Shown here: one piece after another, positions 9,405 through 18,873 of the stretch
Position numbering within the stretch: position 1 is the first letter of the stretch
How the letters are laid out: each line of letters opens with the position of its first letter
Assembly (NCBI GenBank): GCA_036924835.1
Contig: JBAGRR010000001.1
Coordinates: 3,735,001-3,799,000 of the forward strand
DNA: 64,000 nt
Direction: 5' to 3'
DNA from: Nitrobacteraceae bacterium AZCC 1564
Lineage (GTDB): Bacteria; Pseudomonadota; Alphaproteobacteria; Rhizobiales; Xanthobacteraceae
The notes under the pieces: model-generated
Told to the model about the DNA's origin: nothing
Database searches by the model: none
The model's input: the letters and a program-made list of their open reading frames with translations, nothing else
Translations under genes and position numbers: made by a program

Positions 9405-10607
9405 ATGGCACCGAACTCAGCAGCAGCGAATGCCGGCTCAAATGGCATGTTATCGCCCGATAGTTTCGTGGACCAGGAAGATAGATCCATGCGTCTCATG
9501 TTCGTGCTCAATGGTCTGATCCCGGGAGGAGCCGAGCTCCATACATTACAGCTTGCGAAGTCACTGGCGACCGATGGTTACCTCAGTAGGATAGTGAGCC
9601 TCACGCGCGGCGACTCGAAGCTTGTCGGCCAAAACTCGGCGGAAATCTGCTATGGAAATCGGATTTACAACATTGGCACGCTATTGAGGCTCACACGGCT
9701 GATCCGCGCCTACAGCCCCCACATCATTGTCGCGGTAGAAGAGAGACCACTGCTCTTTGCGACCATTTCACGGCATCTGGCGAGGTCAAATGCAAAACTC
9801 GTATCAATACTGCATAAGGCGTATCATCGAACTACGAGGGAGCGCGTATTCCACCCCATATACCGCCATGTCGTCGCCCGCGTAGACGCAATGATCTACG
9901 TTTCTCAGAGTCAGCGCAAGCTGTGGGAAGATCGTGGGTTCTCGCCTCTCTGTTCCGTTGTCATTCGGAATGGCGTGGACCTGCGTCGATTTTCCGCTCA
10001 CTCAGTCATTGAATGGAGAGAGCGAGCACGCTCACTGCTGGGTTTTACACCGGATGATTATGTCATAGGCATGTGCGCACAGTTTCGCCCCGAGAAAAAT
10101 CATTGTCAGTTGATCGACGCCATACGGGTACTCCGAAGTCGACGATATCCGGCAAAAGCGTTGCTTGTGGGAAGTGGTCCTACAGAAGCAGCGGTTGCGC
10201 ATCATGCCAAAAAAAATGGTGTGCTGGAGCACATTGTCTTTGTAGGACACCAACCGGATGTTCGACCTTACACGAGCGCTTTTGATGTTGGCGTCCTCTG
10301 CAGTATCTACGAAGCGGCGCCTCTTGCCGTGTTGGAAATGATGGCAATGGGTCTGCCGGTCGTTATGAGCAACGTCGGTGGGGCTGCCGAAATTGTAGTC
10401 CCTGGAGAGACCGGCTTCTTATTTCCCGTTGGAGATACGAAGTCCCTGGTAAGCTCTATCGAGACGATGAGCGACCCGATTAAGCGGGAAGCGTTCGGCT
10501 GTGCAGCGTCAAAATTTATTGCGGCGAATTTTGCAGTCGACCGCATGCTCGAAAGTTACAGGGTGTTCTTTGAACATCTATTGGAGCGGCGTCGATGGAA
10601 CCCCTGA
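9405..10607 (+). CDS. Glycosyltransferase family 4 (GT-B)
   Basis: Retaining GT-B transferase for EPS repeat assembly. The N-terminal domain opens with MRLMFVLNGLIPGGAELHTL (the GGAE loop), and the C-terminal domain carries VRPYTSAFDVGVLCS and the E-x7-E motif in YEAAPLAVLEMMAMGLPVV. Two starts are plausible: the ATG at 9405 (MAPNSAAAN) and the ATG at 9489 (MRLMFVL), the latter being the conventional family start. The frame stays open farther upstream inside the GT2 gene, but that is overlap, not coding. It ends inside the next gene (overlap with the start at 10595), so it is translationally coupled to the polymerase. Confidence 0.87.
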   Translation: MAPNSAAANAGSNGMLSPDSFVDQEDRSMRLMFVLNGLIPGGAELHTLQLAKSLATDGYLSRIVSLTRGDSKLVGQNSAEICYGNRIYNIGTLLRLTRLIRAYSPHIIVAVEERPLLFATISRHLARSNAKLVSILHKAYHRTTRERVFHPIYRHVVARVDAMIYVSQSQRKLWEDRGFSPLCSVVIRNGVDLRRFSAHSVIEWRERARSLLGFTPDDYVIGMCAQFRPEKNHCQLIDAIRVLRSRRYPAKALLVGSGPTEAAVAHHAKKNGVLEHIVFVGHQPDVRPYTSAFDVGVLCSIYEAAPLAVLEMMAMGLPVVMSNVGGAAEIVVPGETGFLFPVGDTKSLVSSIETMSDPIKREAFGCAASKFIAANFAVDRMLESYRVFFEHLLERRRWNP

Positions 10608-11887
10608 CAACCCCACATGCAAGTCGGCGGATAGACTGGACCTACTCAAAGCTCGCAGAGCTGCTGTTAATCGGTCTACTGCTGGTCTTTATATATCCGT
10701 TCTTCTTTGCAATTTCCGGGATCGACCCTACCATTCCCAGCGAATTCCAATCGCATTCGAAAGGAGTTTATTTTCTACAGCTGGCGTTTCCGTTTTTGTG
10801 CCTCGCAATTGCGCTTATGCATCGTGGCTTAGGCCTATTTCTTCCCCGTGAAATCATGATCTATTCCATGATTTGCCTTACCTCAACCATATGGTCTGTG
10901 AATCCATATGACACATTTAAGTTCGCCTTTTTGTTGTTTCTGTATATTTGTTCGATCGCGGGCATCTGTCAGATTTTGGCTATCGAAGCATTTTGCAAAA
11001 TCATCGTAAAAGTATTGGCATTCTTAATTCTCGCGAGCGTGGTAATGGCGGTGGCTTTTCCAAAACATGGAATCCATCAGCTGGGGGATAGTTCCGAGGG
11101 TTTTCATGTTGGCCTTTGGCGGGGGGTATTCATACACAAAAATCTTTTGGGAGCTGCCGCGTGTACCAGCGTTTTCATCTTCTTGTTTTTCCCGCGTCTC
11201 GTGGGCACGTCTTTTGGTTTCCGCGTGTTGTGTATTGCCGCGGCGACTGCGTGCCTAATATTCGCTCAATCGGCCGGCTCGTGGGTCGCCATTTGCGCGC
11301 TGTTGGTCTTCTACTGCTTAATTAGAGTTGTTCCCGTTGTCGGAAGCGTTCTAGTGCTGATTGTCTTTGGCCTAAGCGGGTTAGCATTTGCAGCCTTCTC
11401 GTTATTCAGCGAGGACCTCGTAGCTGTCGTCGGACGTGACACGACCTTCACTGGACGTACCTACATCTGGCCCGTTGCGCTTGACGCAGTGTGGCAGAAG
11501 CCGCTCCTTGGGTTCGGTGCTTACGCCGGAACGGCCGATCTCATGCGACCTCTTCTTGTTGGCTGGATCGGGTCTGCCGACGCCCACAATGGCTATCTCG
11601 ACGTCTTGCTTGGGACCGGGATTGTTGGTCTAGGCTCTTTGCTAGTTTGTATTTCATTGGTCCTGGCAAGAGGCATTGGCCGCGTGAAGATGTCCGCCAG
11701 CTTAGAAAGAGATTGCTTTATGCTGCTTTTGATTTTTCCCATTGCAAGCTTGTTCTTTTCGTTCTTTGAGGCATTTCCGATATCGGGGGCTCAGAGCGTG
11801 CTCGGCGCGCTGACTTTCTTATCTCTGACCGCGATTCCGTTGTATTTGCGATACGATCACAACGATGATCAATTGCGGCCAACCTGA
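10595..11887 (+). CDS. exoQ: ExoQ/Wzy-like polysaccharide polymerase (O-antigen ligase family)
   Basis: Integral membrane polymerase that joins lipid-linked repeat units in the periplasm. It is a 430-residue protein with about 10-12 TM segments. Family motifs: the periplasmic WRGVFIHKNLLG (Arg/His loop common to Wzy/WaaL) and the Wzy_C region GRTYIWPVALDAVWQKPLLG with SADAHNGYLDVLLGTGIVGLG. The length matches S. meliloti ExoQ (about 430). Its start overlaps the end of the upstream GT4 by 13 nt. A ligase role (WaaL) is less likely given the surrounding Wzx/ExoP/ExoF genes. The gene symbol is assigned by analogy. Confidence 0.8.
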   Translation: MEPLTTPHASRRIDWTYSKLAELLLIGLLLVFIYPFFFAISGIDPTIPSEFQSHSKGVYFLQLAFPFLCLAIALMHRGLGLFLPREIMIYSMICLTSTIWSVNPYDTFKFAFLLFLYICSIAGICQILAIEAFCKIIVKVLAFLILASVVMAVAFPKHGIHQLGDSSEGFHVGLWRGVFIHKNLLGAAACTSVFIFLFFPRLVGTSFGFRVLCIAAATACLIFAQSAGSWVAICALLVFYCLIRVVPVVGSVLVLIVFGLSGLAFAAFSLFSEDLVAVVGRDTTFTGRTYIWPVALDAVWQKPLLGFGAYAGTADLMRPLLVGWIGSADAHNGYLDVLLGTGIVGLGSLLVCISLVLARGIGRVKMSASLERDCFMLLLIFPIASLFFSFFEAFPISGAQSVLGALTFLSLTAIPLYLRYDHNDDQLRPT

Positions 11888-11915
11888 TTGTGTTAGCCGC
11901 CTTCGGTCGTGACCC

Positions 11916-11945
11916 GAACCCCTTCTTCTGAAACGACTGGGGTTC
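11916..11945 (+). terminator. Possible terminator-like hairpin after exoQ
   Basis: A 7-bp perfect inverted repeat, GAACCCC at 11916-11922 and GGGGTTC at 11939-11945, starts 29 nt after the exoQ stop with a 16-nt loop. There is no T-run, and the next gene is on the opposite strand (convergent), so a terminator here makes sense by position but the structure alone is weak. Confidence 0.3.
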
Positions 11946-12142
11946 CGGTTTCATTGAGCCCTCGCTCGCTGAAGCTCGGATCTCTCGGAATTGCGCTTTG
12001 TGTATCGAGCAGGTGACAGATTGACATGTGCGCTGTGTGGCCGGCGTTTCTTGTCTTTCGCGTTTTGAGCGCTGGCGTCGCAGAGCTCCAGTCCTCGTAC
12101 TCCGCTTGCATTTGTAGAAAGCCGGGGTGGGCGGAGCGTGTA

Positions 12143-13156
12143 TCAGGCGTCGCGATGACCAAACAGCATGTGAAGGCCGCGCTGGAGGCCGTTCATTCGA
12201 GCCTGAAATACTACTTCTGAGTCAAAATGACCAACGAAAATGCGAGGAAGCGCAAAGTGATTTAAAGGCAGAGCGTCGAGTTGTCCTGGACGTGTAGTTA
12301 CCGCAGTCAAAAAGCCCGCATCCTTGGCCAGATGCTCCTCGCGAGGACCGCATGCATTCAAGTTGCCATAAGGATAAGCGAAGTGCCGCACCGGCTGTTG
12401 GATCAAGTTCTGGAGATAGCTTCGATTATCGGTCATTTCGGCTCGCGCGGCAGAACTATCAAGAGTCTTGAGGGCCGGGTGCGAGGTTGTGTGCCCGCCA
12501 ATCGAAACGAGAGGATGGCGTGACAGCACTTGAATTTCCCTTTCGTCCAGAAAATACGCGTCATCTAAGGCAGACAGTGATACACCAGCCTTGTGGAAGG
12601 TTTGATTGAGCATCGCCGCACGATGATAATCCTCATGAACCCACTGTGAAGCTCGGGCTAAGGCGGATACCTTTGTCTGGAAGTCAGGACAACGGAATCG
12701 GGTGTCCATTGCATCCACTGTAACGTCATCCCGTGAGCGAATTAATTCGCGCAATCCGAGCCACCATGATTGCAAGGTTCGCGTGGGAGAACCAGTCGGC
12801 ACATACATGAGGAATGGCGCATTCTGACGCTCAAGAATTGGAAGCGCCGCCGAGACATTATCTCGGTAACCGTCATCAAAAGTAAGAACTGCGTAGCGAT
12901 CCGATCGGTCGTTTCTTGACACTCGCTCGAGGCATTCTTCAAGGCTCACTATTTTCCATCCTTCTCGCTGTAGCCAACTGAGTGAGTGCTCAAACAGCGA
13001 AATTGAGGTCCCGGTTGCCAATTCAGATCGGAATTCTCTCTGTATCTCGTGGAACATGATGATGGCGGCGCGGCCCGCAAACAGGCTGCGAACGGTTGGC
13101 ATAAGCCCAGCCCAGTTAAACCCTTGGCACACCAAATCCTTCAGTAGCTGCTTCAT
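12143..13156 (-). CDS. Polysaccharide deacetylase (NodB-like, CE4)
   Basis: Metal-dependent de-N/O-acetylase likely to modify the EPS or its lipid-linked precursor. CE4 motifs are present in order: MT1 LTFDDGYRDN (catalytic and metal Asp), MT2 GGHTTSHPAL (metal His pair), MT3 FAYPYGN. The start used is the ATG at 13156 (MKQLLKDLVCQG); a TTG at 13174 in the same frame would add 6 residues. There is no clear signal peptide, so it may act in the cytoplasm like many EPS-cluster deacetylases of this length (about 340 residues). It is transcribed toward exoQ, opposite to its neighbours on both sides. Confidence 0.87.
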   Translation of the reverse strand: MKQLLKDLVCQGFNWAGLMPTVRSLFAGRAAIIMFHEIQREFRSELATGTSISLFEHSLSWLQREGWKIVSLEECLERVSRNDRSDRYAVLTFDDGYRDNVSAALPILERQNAPFLMYVPTGSPTRTLQSWWLGLRELIRSRDDVTVDAMDTRFRCPDFQTKVSALARASQWVHEDYHRAAMLNQTFHKAGVSLSALDDAYFLDEREIQVLSRHPLVSIGGHTTSHPALKTLDSSAARAEMTDNRSYLQNLIQQPVRHFAYPYGNLNACGPREEHLAKDAGFLTAVTTRPGQLDALPLNHFALPRIFVGHFDSEVVFQARMNGLQRGLHMLFGHRDA

Positions 13157-13392
13157 AGAGCTAAGGGACCACAACAGTTTGGATGAGTGTCAACATTGCG
13201 ATGCTCATCGACTCTAGCATCGCGTGATCCCGCTGGCCATTGAGTGAACGGTTGTGCCAGCACCGCTCGCGTCAGCGGCCCTACCTATTTGGGAGTACTC
13301 CAAAGATAGCGAGGAATGTTCTCGCATCCGCCCGTGGTAACGCCTCTTAGTTCTGTCTCAGGAGATCTTGTTCTCGCTACTATGGGGTAACC

Positions 13393-14526
13393 ATGCGACG
13401 AACGCGGGGCTATTCCATGCTGCGGGTGATGATCCTGGGGCTGCGCGGATTCCCGAATGTGCAGGGCGGGGTGGAAGCTCATGCCGAGCATTTGTGTCCG
13501 TTGTTGAGAGAGCTGGCGTGCGATGTTGAGGTGGTCGTTCGCTCTCCCTATGTGCCAAATGATCAAGGCAACAGCTGGAAGGGGGTTAGGTACCTACGAA
13601 TCTGGTCGCCTAGATCTCGCGCTCTCGAGACGATAGTTCATTCGTTTTTAGGGGTGCTGGCCGCGGCTTGGCGGCGGCCAAATGTTTTGCACTTCCAAGC
13701 AATCGGGCCCGCTCTGATGGTGCCGCTCGCCCGCGCCTTGGGTCTGCATGTGGTCGTCACGCATCATGGCCCTGACTACGAGCGAGAGAAATGGGGGCGA
13801 TTTGCCAGAGCAGTGTTGCGCACCGGAGAGGCATGGGGAATGCGGTTTTGCAATCGCCGTATCGTGATCTCTCAGACGATCCGCAACTTGGTACGCGACA
13901 AGTATGGCCTGGAATCGAACGTGATACCCAACGGGGTCGACCTGCCAGAATTGCCGAGCAGCACCTCGGCGCTGGAAAAATTCGGGCTAACGCCGGGTCG
14001 ATACGTCTTGACGGTGAGCCGCTTGGTGCCAGAGAAGCGGCAGAAGGATCTAATCGCGGCGTACGCAACGGCCAAACTGAACGGGTGGAAGCTTATATTG
14101 ATCGGGGCTTCCGACCATCGGGATGCTTACGCCTCGGAAGTGGCGGCGCTCGCGCGCGCAACCCCCGGCGCTGTGTTGGCTGGCTTCCAAACCGGGCTTA
14201 CGTTGCGCGAGCTGTATGCCCATGCCGGCATTTTCGTCTTGCCATCGTCTCACGAAGGCTTGCCGATCGCCTTGCTGGAGGCATTGAGTTACGGCCTTCC
14301 TGTGGTGGCCAGTGATATACCTGCACACCTGGAGATTGGATTGGAAGCGAAGCATTATTTTCCTTTGGGAGATGTGGATGCACTTGCCACTCAGTTGGAG
14401 TCATTCGCACGCATGCGTTGGCCGGTGGAAATGCGTGAGAACACCCGCAGATGGGTAGCTGACCACTATGACTGGCACTCGATTGTGGAGCAAACAATGA
14501 GCGTATATCGAAGCGCAATTGAGTAG
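13393..14526 (+). CDS. Glycosyltransferase family 4
   Basis: GT-B transferase, 377 residues. The N-terminal MILGLRGFPNVQGGVEAHAE places it in the subfamily that begins with an Arg-Gly-(I/F)-Pro motif followed by GGVE (often rhamnosyl- or glucosyltransferases). The UDP-sugar domain starts near VLTVSRLVPEKRQKDLI, and the E-x7-E motif is in HEGLPIALLEALSYGLPVVASD. Start could be the ATG at 13393 or at 13417 (MLRVMILG); both have a GGGG stretch 6-7 nt upstream. It is separated by 217 bp from the divergent deacetylase. The donor sugar is not determinable. Confidence 0.87.
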   Translation: MRRTRGYSMLRVMILGLRGFPNVQGGVEAHAEHLCPLLRELACDVEVVVRSPYVPNDQGNSWKGVRYLRIWSPRSRALETIVHSFLGVLAAAWRRPNVLHFQAIGPALMVPLARALGLHVVVTHHGPDYEREKWGRFARAVLRTGEAWGMRFCNRRIVISQTIRNLVRDKYGLESNVIPNGVDLPELPSSTSALEKFGLTPGRYVLTVSRLVPEKRQKDLIAAYATAKLNGWKLILIGASDHRDAYASEVAALARATPGAVLAGFQTGLTLRELYAHAGIFVLPSSHEGLPIALLEALSYGLPVVASDIPAHLEIGLEAKHYFPLGDVDALATQLESFARMRWPVEMRENTRRWVADHYDWHSIVEQTMSVYRSAIE

Positions 14527-14747
14527 ACACAACGCGTCACAGAGAAGGCGGCTTTCGACACTGCAGAACGATTGAGTATGGGATCGATTGGCCGCTGGTA
14601 ACGATATCGAGACTGTAGACGACCGCTACTGAGATTTGTTTCTGAAGGTTCGCATCGCAGATATTAGGCGAACGAGCAAGACTGCGGCAAAATTGCTTTG
14701 CATCGGCCCAAGACGAAATAACTCTTTATCTGGAGTCCCAGACGCTG

Positions 14748-15944
14748 ATGAAAATATTGATGGTCAATAAATTCTTCTTCCACAAAGGCGGTGCGGAAGC
14801 TGTCATGTTTCAAGAGCGCGACTACTTATTGCATTCGGGAGAGGAGGTGGTCGATTTCTCCATGCAAGACGAACGGAATTGTGATTCACCTTACGAATCC
14901 CATTTCGTATCCCGCAAGGACTACGAACGCAAAAGCTTCTCAAAAATAGGCCTCGCACTTTCGCTGATTCATTCCCGAGAAGCGGTAAGTAAGATCTCTG
15001 TTTTGGTCGACAAAATGCGCCCCGACCTCATGCACTGCCATAATGTCTATCATCAGATAACGCCGTCGATCATCAGTGTTGTCAAATCGCGCGGAATTCC
15101 AGTGGTGTTGACACTGCACGACTTCAAGCCGATGTGCCCGGTATACTTGCGTCTGCGGGCGGAGCGCCCTTGCTCGTTGTGCTTGGACGGAGATTTCCGT
15201 CAGGTTTTAATGAACCGTTGTGCCGGGGGCGCCATAGGGGCAAGCGCTCTACTCTACATAGAAGCCGCAATTCAGCGGTGGCTTGGTAGCTATGAAAAAG
15301 TGGATCGATTTCTAGCGCCGAGCAAGTTTATGCGTGAATCCGCTTTGCATCGCTTCCGATCGGACCAGGTCGTATTGCTCTACAATGGCGTGGATACCGA
15401 CGAAATCGAGGTGAGCACGCGGGACGACGGATACGTTCTCTATCTAGGGCGACTTTCCAGAGAGAAGGGCGTGGAGACTCTATTGCGGGCCCATGAAGCT
15501 GCGGGGACGTGGGACCTGGTTGTTGCCGGGACCGGGCCTTTGGCGCGCGGCTTGCAGACGCGATATCGCAGCGCCCGATTTGTTGGGCAGTTGTCAGGGC
15601 AAGCGCTGAAGGAGACGATCGGTGATGCCTCCGCGATCGTGGTGCCATCAGAGTGGTACGAGAATTGTCCAATGTCGGTGCTGGAAGCGATGGCATACGG
15701 CAAACCCGTTGTGGCGAGCCGGATAGGCGGTATTCCGGAGCTGGTTGTTGACGGTGAGACGGGAGTCTTGTTCGAGCCAGGCGATGCCGATGAACTCCGA
15801 AGCCACATCAGCCGCCTGATGGATGACCCCTCGCTCCGTGCGCGCATGGGCGCTGCAGGGCGGCTCAGAGCAGAGAAGCAGTTTTCCATCGACAAGCACA
15901 ACGCCAGCTTGCTGGAAACCTACCGGTCGCTAGTAAATGCCTGA
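14748..15944 (+). CDS. Glycosyltransferase family 4
   Basis: GT-B transferase, 398 residues. It opens with MKILMVNKFFFHKGGAEAVM (GGAE loop), has the acceptor-domain Cys pair region HDFKPMCPVYLRLR followed by CSLCLDG (four Cys in a cluster, common in this GT4 group), the donor domain start YVLYLGRLSREKGVETLL, and the E-x7-E motif in WYENCPMSVLEAMAYGKPVV. A GGAG stretch lies about 12 nt upstream of the ATG. It is followed after 81 bp by a methyltransferase, probably in the same transcript. Sugar specificity is unknown. Confidence 0.87.
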   Translation: MKILMVNKFFFHKGGAEAVMFQERDYLLHSGEEVVDFSMQDERNCDSPYESHFVSRKDYERKSFSKIGLALSLIHSREAVSKISVLVDKMRPDLMHCHNVYHQITPSIISVVKSRGIPVVLTLHDFKPMCPVYLRLRAERPCSLCLDGDFRQVLMNRCAGGAIGASALLYIEAAIQRWLGSYEKVDRFLAPSKFMRESALHRFRSDQVVLLYNGVDTDEIEVSTRDDGYVLYLGRLSREKGVETLLRAHEAAGTWDLVVAGTGPLARGLQTRYRSARFVGQLSGQALKETIGDASAIVVPSEWYENCPMSVLEAMAYGKPVVASRIGGIPELVVDGETGVLFEPGDADELRSHISRLMDDPSLRARMGAAGRLRAEKQFSIDKHNASLLETYRSLVNA

Positions 15945-16025
15945 CGTATCTGGATGAGAGCGGGACCGTAAAAGTTCACCGCGTGCAACAGGATCGGTCT
16001 TATCGTCCGACACAGGGAGAGAACT

Positions 16026-17039
16026 GTGAATGGATATTCGTCAATGACGATAATTACCTTCCGCAAATTGGCAAGGAATGGTCTGTTTTGGGCGCGCCTC
16101 AGTTTAGGGGATAGGAGCAACACATCGGGCAGCACTCATAAAGAGCATCGTTTCGACACTCGCCAGAGCATTGAGTATATCAAAACACTATATAATTCTT
16201 ATATGGACAACGGAAGAATGACCGAGGAAGAGTTGCGAGGGAAACGCTTTCTCGAAATCGGTCCGGGCGACAGCTTCGGGGTGGCCTTGTTGTTTCTGGC
16301 CAAGGGAGTAAATCAGGTCGTCGCTGTAGATCGATTTTATACGCCCCGAAACGGTGAGCAAGAGCAAGCGATATACGTCGCTCTTCGAAATGAGCTCACC
16401 GATAAAGAAAGACGACGCTTCGACGAAGCTGTTTCTCTCGAGAGTAAACCGATTTTCAATCCAGAAAAACTCACATATCTCTATGACTTACCAATAGAGA
16501 ATGCGGCAAATAAGCTTAATGTTGGATCCTTTGATTTTGTAGTTTCAATGGCTGTGTTGGAGCATGTGTATGACTTGAGCTTAGCCTTCGATTCGATGGA
16601 CAAATTATTGAATGAAAAAGGCAGGATGTTGCATGGGGTCGATCTCTCTGATCACGCGATATTCTCGAAACATGGATACAATCCTCTGACATTATTGACG
16701 GTTCCTGATTGGCTTTACCATCTCATGTCTTCCTATACGGGGGACCCTAATAGAGAGGATGTGAGTCGCTACCGGGCCAAGCTCAGCTCTCTAGGATACG
16801 AGACACGCGTATTGACCGCAAAAGTGGTTGGGTCGAATGCCGAAATTGTTCCGCACGTCGAACGTATCGAAAATCGAGTTCATTATGGAGACGAGCAGCT
16901 TGCGATCGTTTCATCTATTCGTCCAAAGCTTCTCGAACGTTATCGCCATCTGAGCGACGAAGACCTTCTACAAAGTGCGATATTCATTGACGCGCGAAAG
17001 GCAGGGACAAAGAAAGCTCAGCGTCGCTTTCAGGCATAA
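16026..17039 (+). CDS. Class I SAM-dependent methyltransferase
   Basis: Probably methylates a sugar or lipid intermediate of the EPS. A Rossmann motif I, FLEIGPGDSFGVALLFLAKG, sits at residues 75-94, followed by the acidic end of β2 (VVAVDRF) and a post-motif FDFVVSMAVLEHVYD (motif IV), all diagnostic of class I methyltransferases. The ATG has a GGGAGAG Shine-Dalgarno 8 nt upstream (16013-16021 region). The coding sequence is visibly more AT-rich than neighbouring genes, which hints at separate acquisition. The substrate is not inferable. Confidence 0.75.
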   Translation: MNGYSSMTIITFRKLARNGLFWARLSLGDRSNTSGSTHKEHRFDTRQSIEYIKTLYNSYMDNGRMTEEELRGKRFLEIGPGDSFGVALLFLAKGVNQVVAVDRFYTPRNGEQEQAIYVALRNELTDKERRRFDEAVSLESKPIFNPEKLTYLYDLPIENAANKLNVGSFDFVVSMAVLEHVYDLSLAFDSMDKLLNEKGRMLHGVDLSDHAIFSKHGYNPLTLLTVPDWLYHLMSSYTGDPNREDVSRYRAKLSSLGYETRVLTAKVVGSNAEIVPHVERIENRVHYGDEQLAIVSSIRPKLLERYRHLSDEDLLQSAIFIDARKAGTKKAQRRFQA

Positions 17040-17267
17040 AGTCAGCTTGGTGAGACTGCACATATTGATTTGTTCAATGAACTCATTTGTTCAATGAGCG
17101 GCAGCAGTTGAATTGGCCACGCTGCCTGATGCGCCGCATGACCTCCTTAATACCGAAGCCATCAGCGCTCGACAGCCGATTTCTGGCGCGCCAGACGTGC
17201 TCTGGGCGGCGTTGCGATCATTGACACGGGCCGTAACGGCTGGGTCAGCGGCAATAGGGAGGTTAAG

Positions 17268-18215
17268 ATGCCGGAGCGCATGAGCCAGACTCGCGCAGGC
17301 GGACAACGAGCGGAATTTTATCCAGGATTTATACGTCAGATTTCGTCCACTGGTCGAGTTGTGGGGGTGTGGCTTCTTTTCTTAGTCTGCTGGCCCCTCA
17401 ATGGTTTCGCCATCGATTGTGGTTTTGATGCTGCCGATGTTTCGCATGAGTTCGGCTTAAAAAAGTTCGTCTCTTCCCATTCGCCAAGGCTGGTGCATTC
17501 CTCTCCTCGATCAACCGCGTTGTCAGAAGCCATCTACCAAAATACGCCCGGCAATAGCCAAGGAATACCTCTCGGGCTTTCCTGGGATAAAGATACGTCC
17601 AGCACTAAAACGGTAATGCCAGCGCCATGTGGGTGGTCGGCTCTTACAGGATGGGCACAGGTTTATCAGGAGGCCGGAGCTCCGGTTAGCCCCAATAAGT
17701 CGAGCGGCACTGTGCAGGTACAGGAGTTCAAAACTTACGTTCACCTTACCAACGGAACTTGGGTCAAGGTACAAGATCAAGCGCAGGCCGGCATCGGTGG
17801 AGCCCATTACGTAGCGGACTTCTCTGGTGACGCAAATATTCCATGGCACGCGCAAACATTGCCGGATGGCAGTGTGTCCGTGGACGCTCCGCCGGTCGGA
17901 TACAACGATCATTTTTGGCCCACCGTGCGCGGAATCTACACGCCCGGAACGGTCGATGGTGTCTTCGTTGAAGCGCAGATGAAGACCAACGATCCGAATG
18001 CGAATCTGGTTGCCCAGCTTGGCGCCGATTGGTGGCGAAACGCCAGTGCTCGATACGTGGGGTTGAACGTGAACAACACCGCTGTCGGTTTGAACAATTG
18101 GATTAAGCTGACGACGCAATGGCAAACGCTGTACTACTCATCGCTGAGTCCAGAGCAACTCGAAGCTGATCCGCCGGCCAGCCTGCTGAACACCATGGAT
18201 AACCTCCGTCGATGA
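17268..18215 (+). CDS. Single-domain secreted protein, short paralogue of the T1SS cargo
   Basis: I do not recognise the family. The 315-residue protein has a hydrophobic segment at about residues 32-50 (VVGVWLLFLVCWPLNGFA), so it may be exported by a signal peptide or membrane anchored, then a ~225-residue domain nearly identical to the N-terminal domain of the larger protein starting at 18874 (shared stretches: NTPGNS, YVHLTNGTWVKVQDQAQ, IPWHAQTLPDGSVSVDAPP, QMKTNDPNANLVAQLGADWW). It ends just after that domain. The two domains look about 85-90% identical at DNA level across about 650 bp, which is a recent tandem duplication. Position next to a type I secretion system suggests an extracellular or surface role. 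Confidence 0.7.
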   Translation: MPERMSQTRAGGQRAEFYPGFIRQISSTGRVVGVWLLFLVCWPLNGFAIDCGFDAADVSHEFGLKKFVSSHSPRLVHSSPRSTALSEAIYQNTPGNSQGIPLGLSWDKDTSSTKTVMPAPCGWSALTGWAQVYQEAGAPVSPNKSSGTVQVQEFKTYVHLTNGTWVKVQDQAQAGIGGAHYVADFSGDANIPWHAQTLPDGSVSVDAPPVGYNDHFWPTVRGIYTPGTVDGVFVEAQMKTNDPNANLVAQLGADWWRNASARYVGLNVNNTAVGLNNWIKLTTQWQTLYYSSLSPEQLEADPPASLLNTMDNLRR

Positions 18216-18873
18216 CCTCAATGGTGAAGGGGGGCGAGCGGCGAACATCCGCAAGCCGGGTTCGCAAGGACGACCTGCATGACGGTCCCGCGCCAGAACC
18301 CTATCGAGCTACGCTCGACCAACCCGATCGAGCATCTCTTCGACGCGAACGCAATCTGACAGCAAAATCAACTGCTGTCTTGAACCGGCTTATGGGGCGC
18401 GTTTCGCCAAAATAACCGCGCGTCTCTTGGATGAGGCGGAGCACTGATGTGCTCGGTCGAGGCGTATCGCGGGTTCAAGAGTGATTGCCCGCAGGAGAGG
18501 GAAGTTAGTTCGGTGACGATTATTCTGCACTGCTCCGTGCCTGCAGCCGTCGCGAGCGCGATGGAGCACGGTGGATTGGCACCTCGACGAGGCCGCAACC
18601 GATCGCGTTCGATCGATACACATTCTTCGCAACTTGGGAGCGTATACGGCGAATTTCCGGTGCTACCTACATCGGTAAAATCACATTTTGAAAGTTATTT
18701 CGCCATCTTCGCTCATTAACCAACCTGCCCAGCAGTCAGGGGGGCAAGTTTCCAATTTCCCACTGCTTTGAAATCTGCTCGCGGTCCGAGGCTGCGAGCA
18801 TGTGGTATGTCGCGCCTTTGCGCGGCAGTGGAATTCCCCGTCTTCAACTTTCACCTGCAAAGGAGATCTTCGA
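18216..18873. other. Intergenic region with a possible transposase remnant
   Basis: A 658-bp gap between the two paralogous domain genes. No intact gene is present. At about 18285-18355 the plus strand reads NPIELRSTNPIEHLF, resembling the conserved STNPIERL stretch near the C-terminus of IS256-type transposases, but stops and shifts follow immediately. The right end (18859-18866) holds the AAAGGAGA Shine-Dalgarno of the next gene. The promoter for the secretion operon is likely in this gap. Confidence 0.4.
18285..18355 (+). mobile_element. Possible IS256-type transposase scrap
   Basis: About 22 codons ending in a stop encode a segment resembling the (K/R)-x-x-STNP-(I/L)-ER motif of IS256-family transposases. 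No ends, inverted repeats or further homologous blocks could be traced, so this is a weak call based on one motif. If real, it would explain how the two flanking homologous domains became separated. Confidence 0.22.

Noticed and set aside
17268-18215. Short paralogue as a pseudogene of the longer cargo
   Set aside because: Its frame is fully open, it has its own N-terminal hydrophobic segment and ends cleanly after the domain, so I treat it as a gene.
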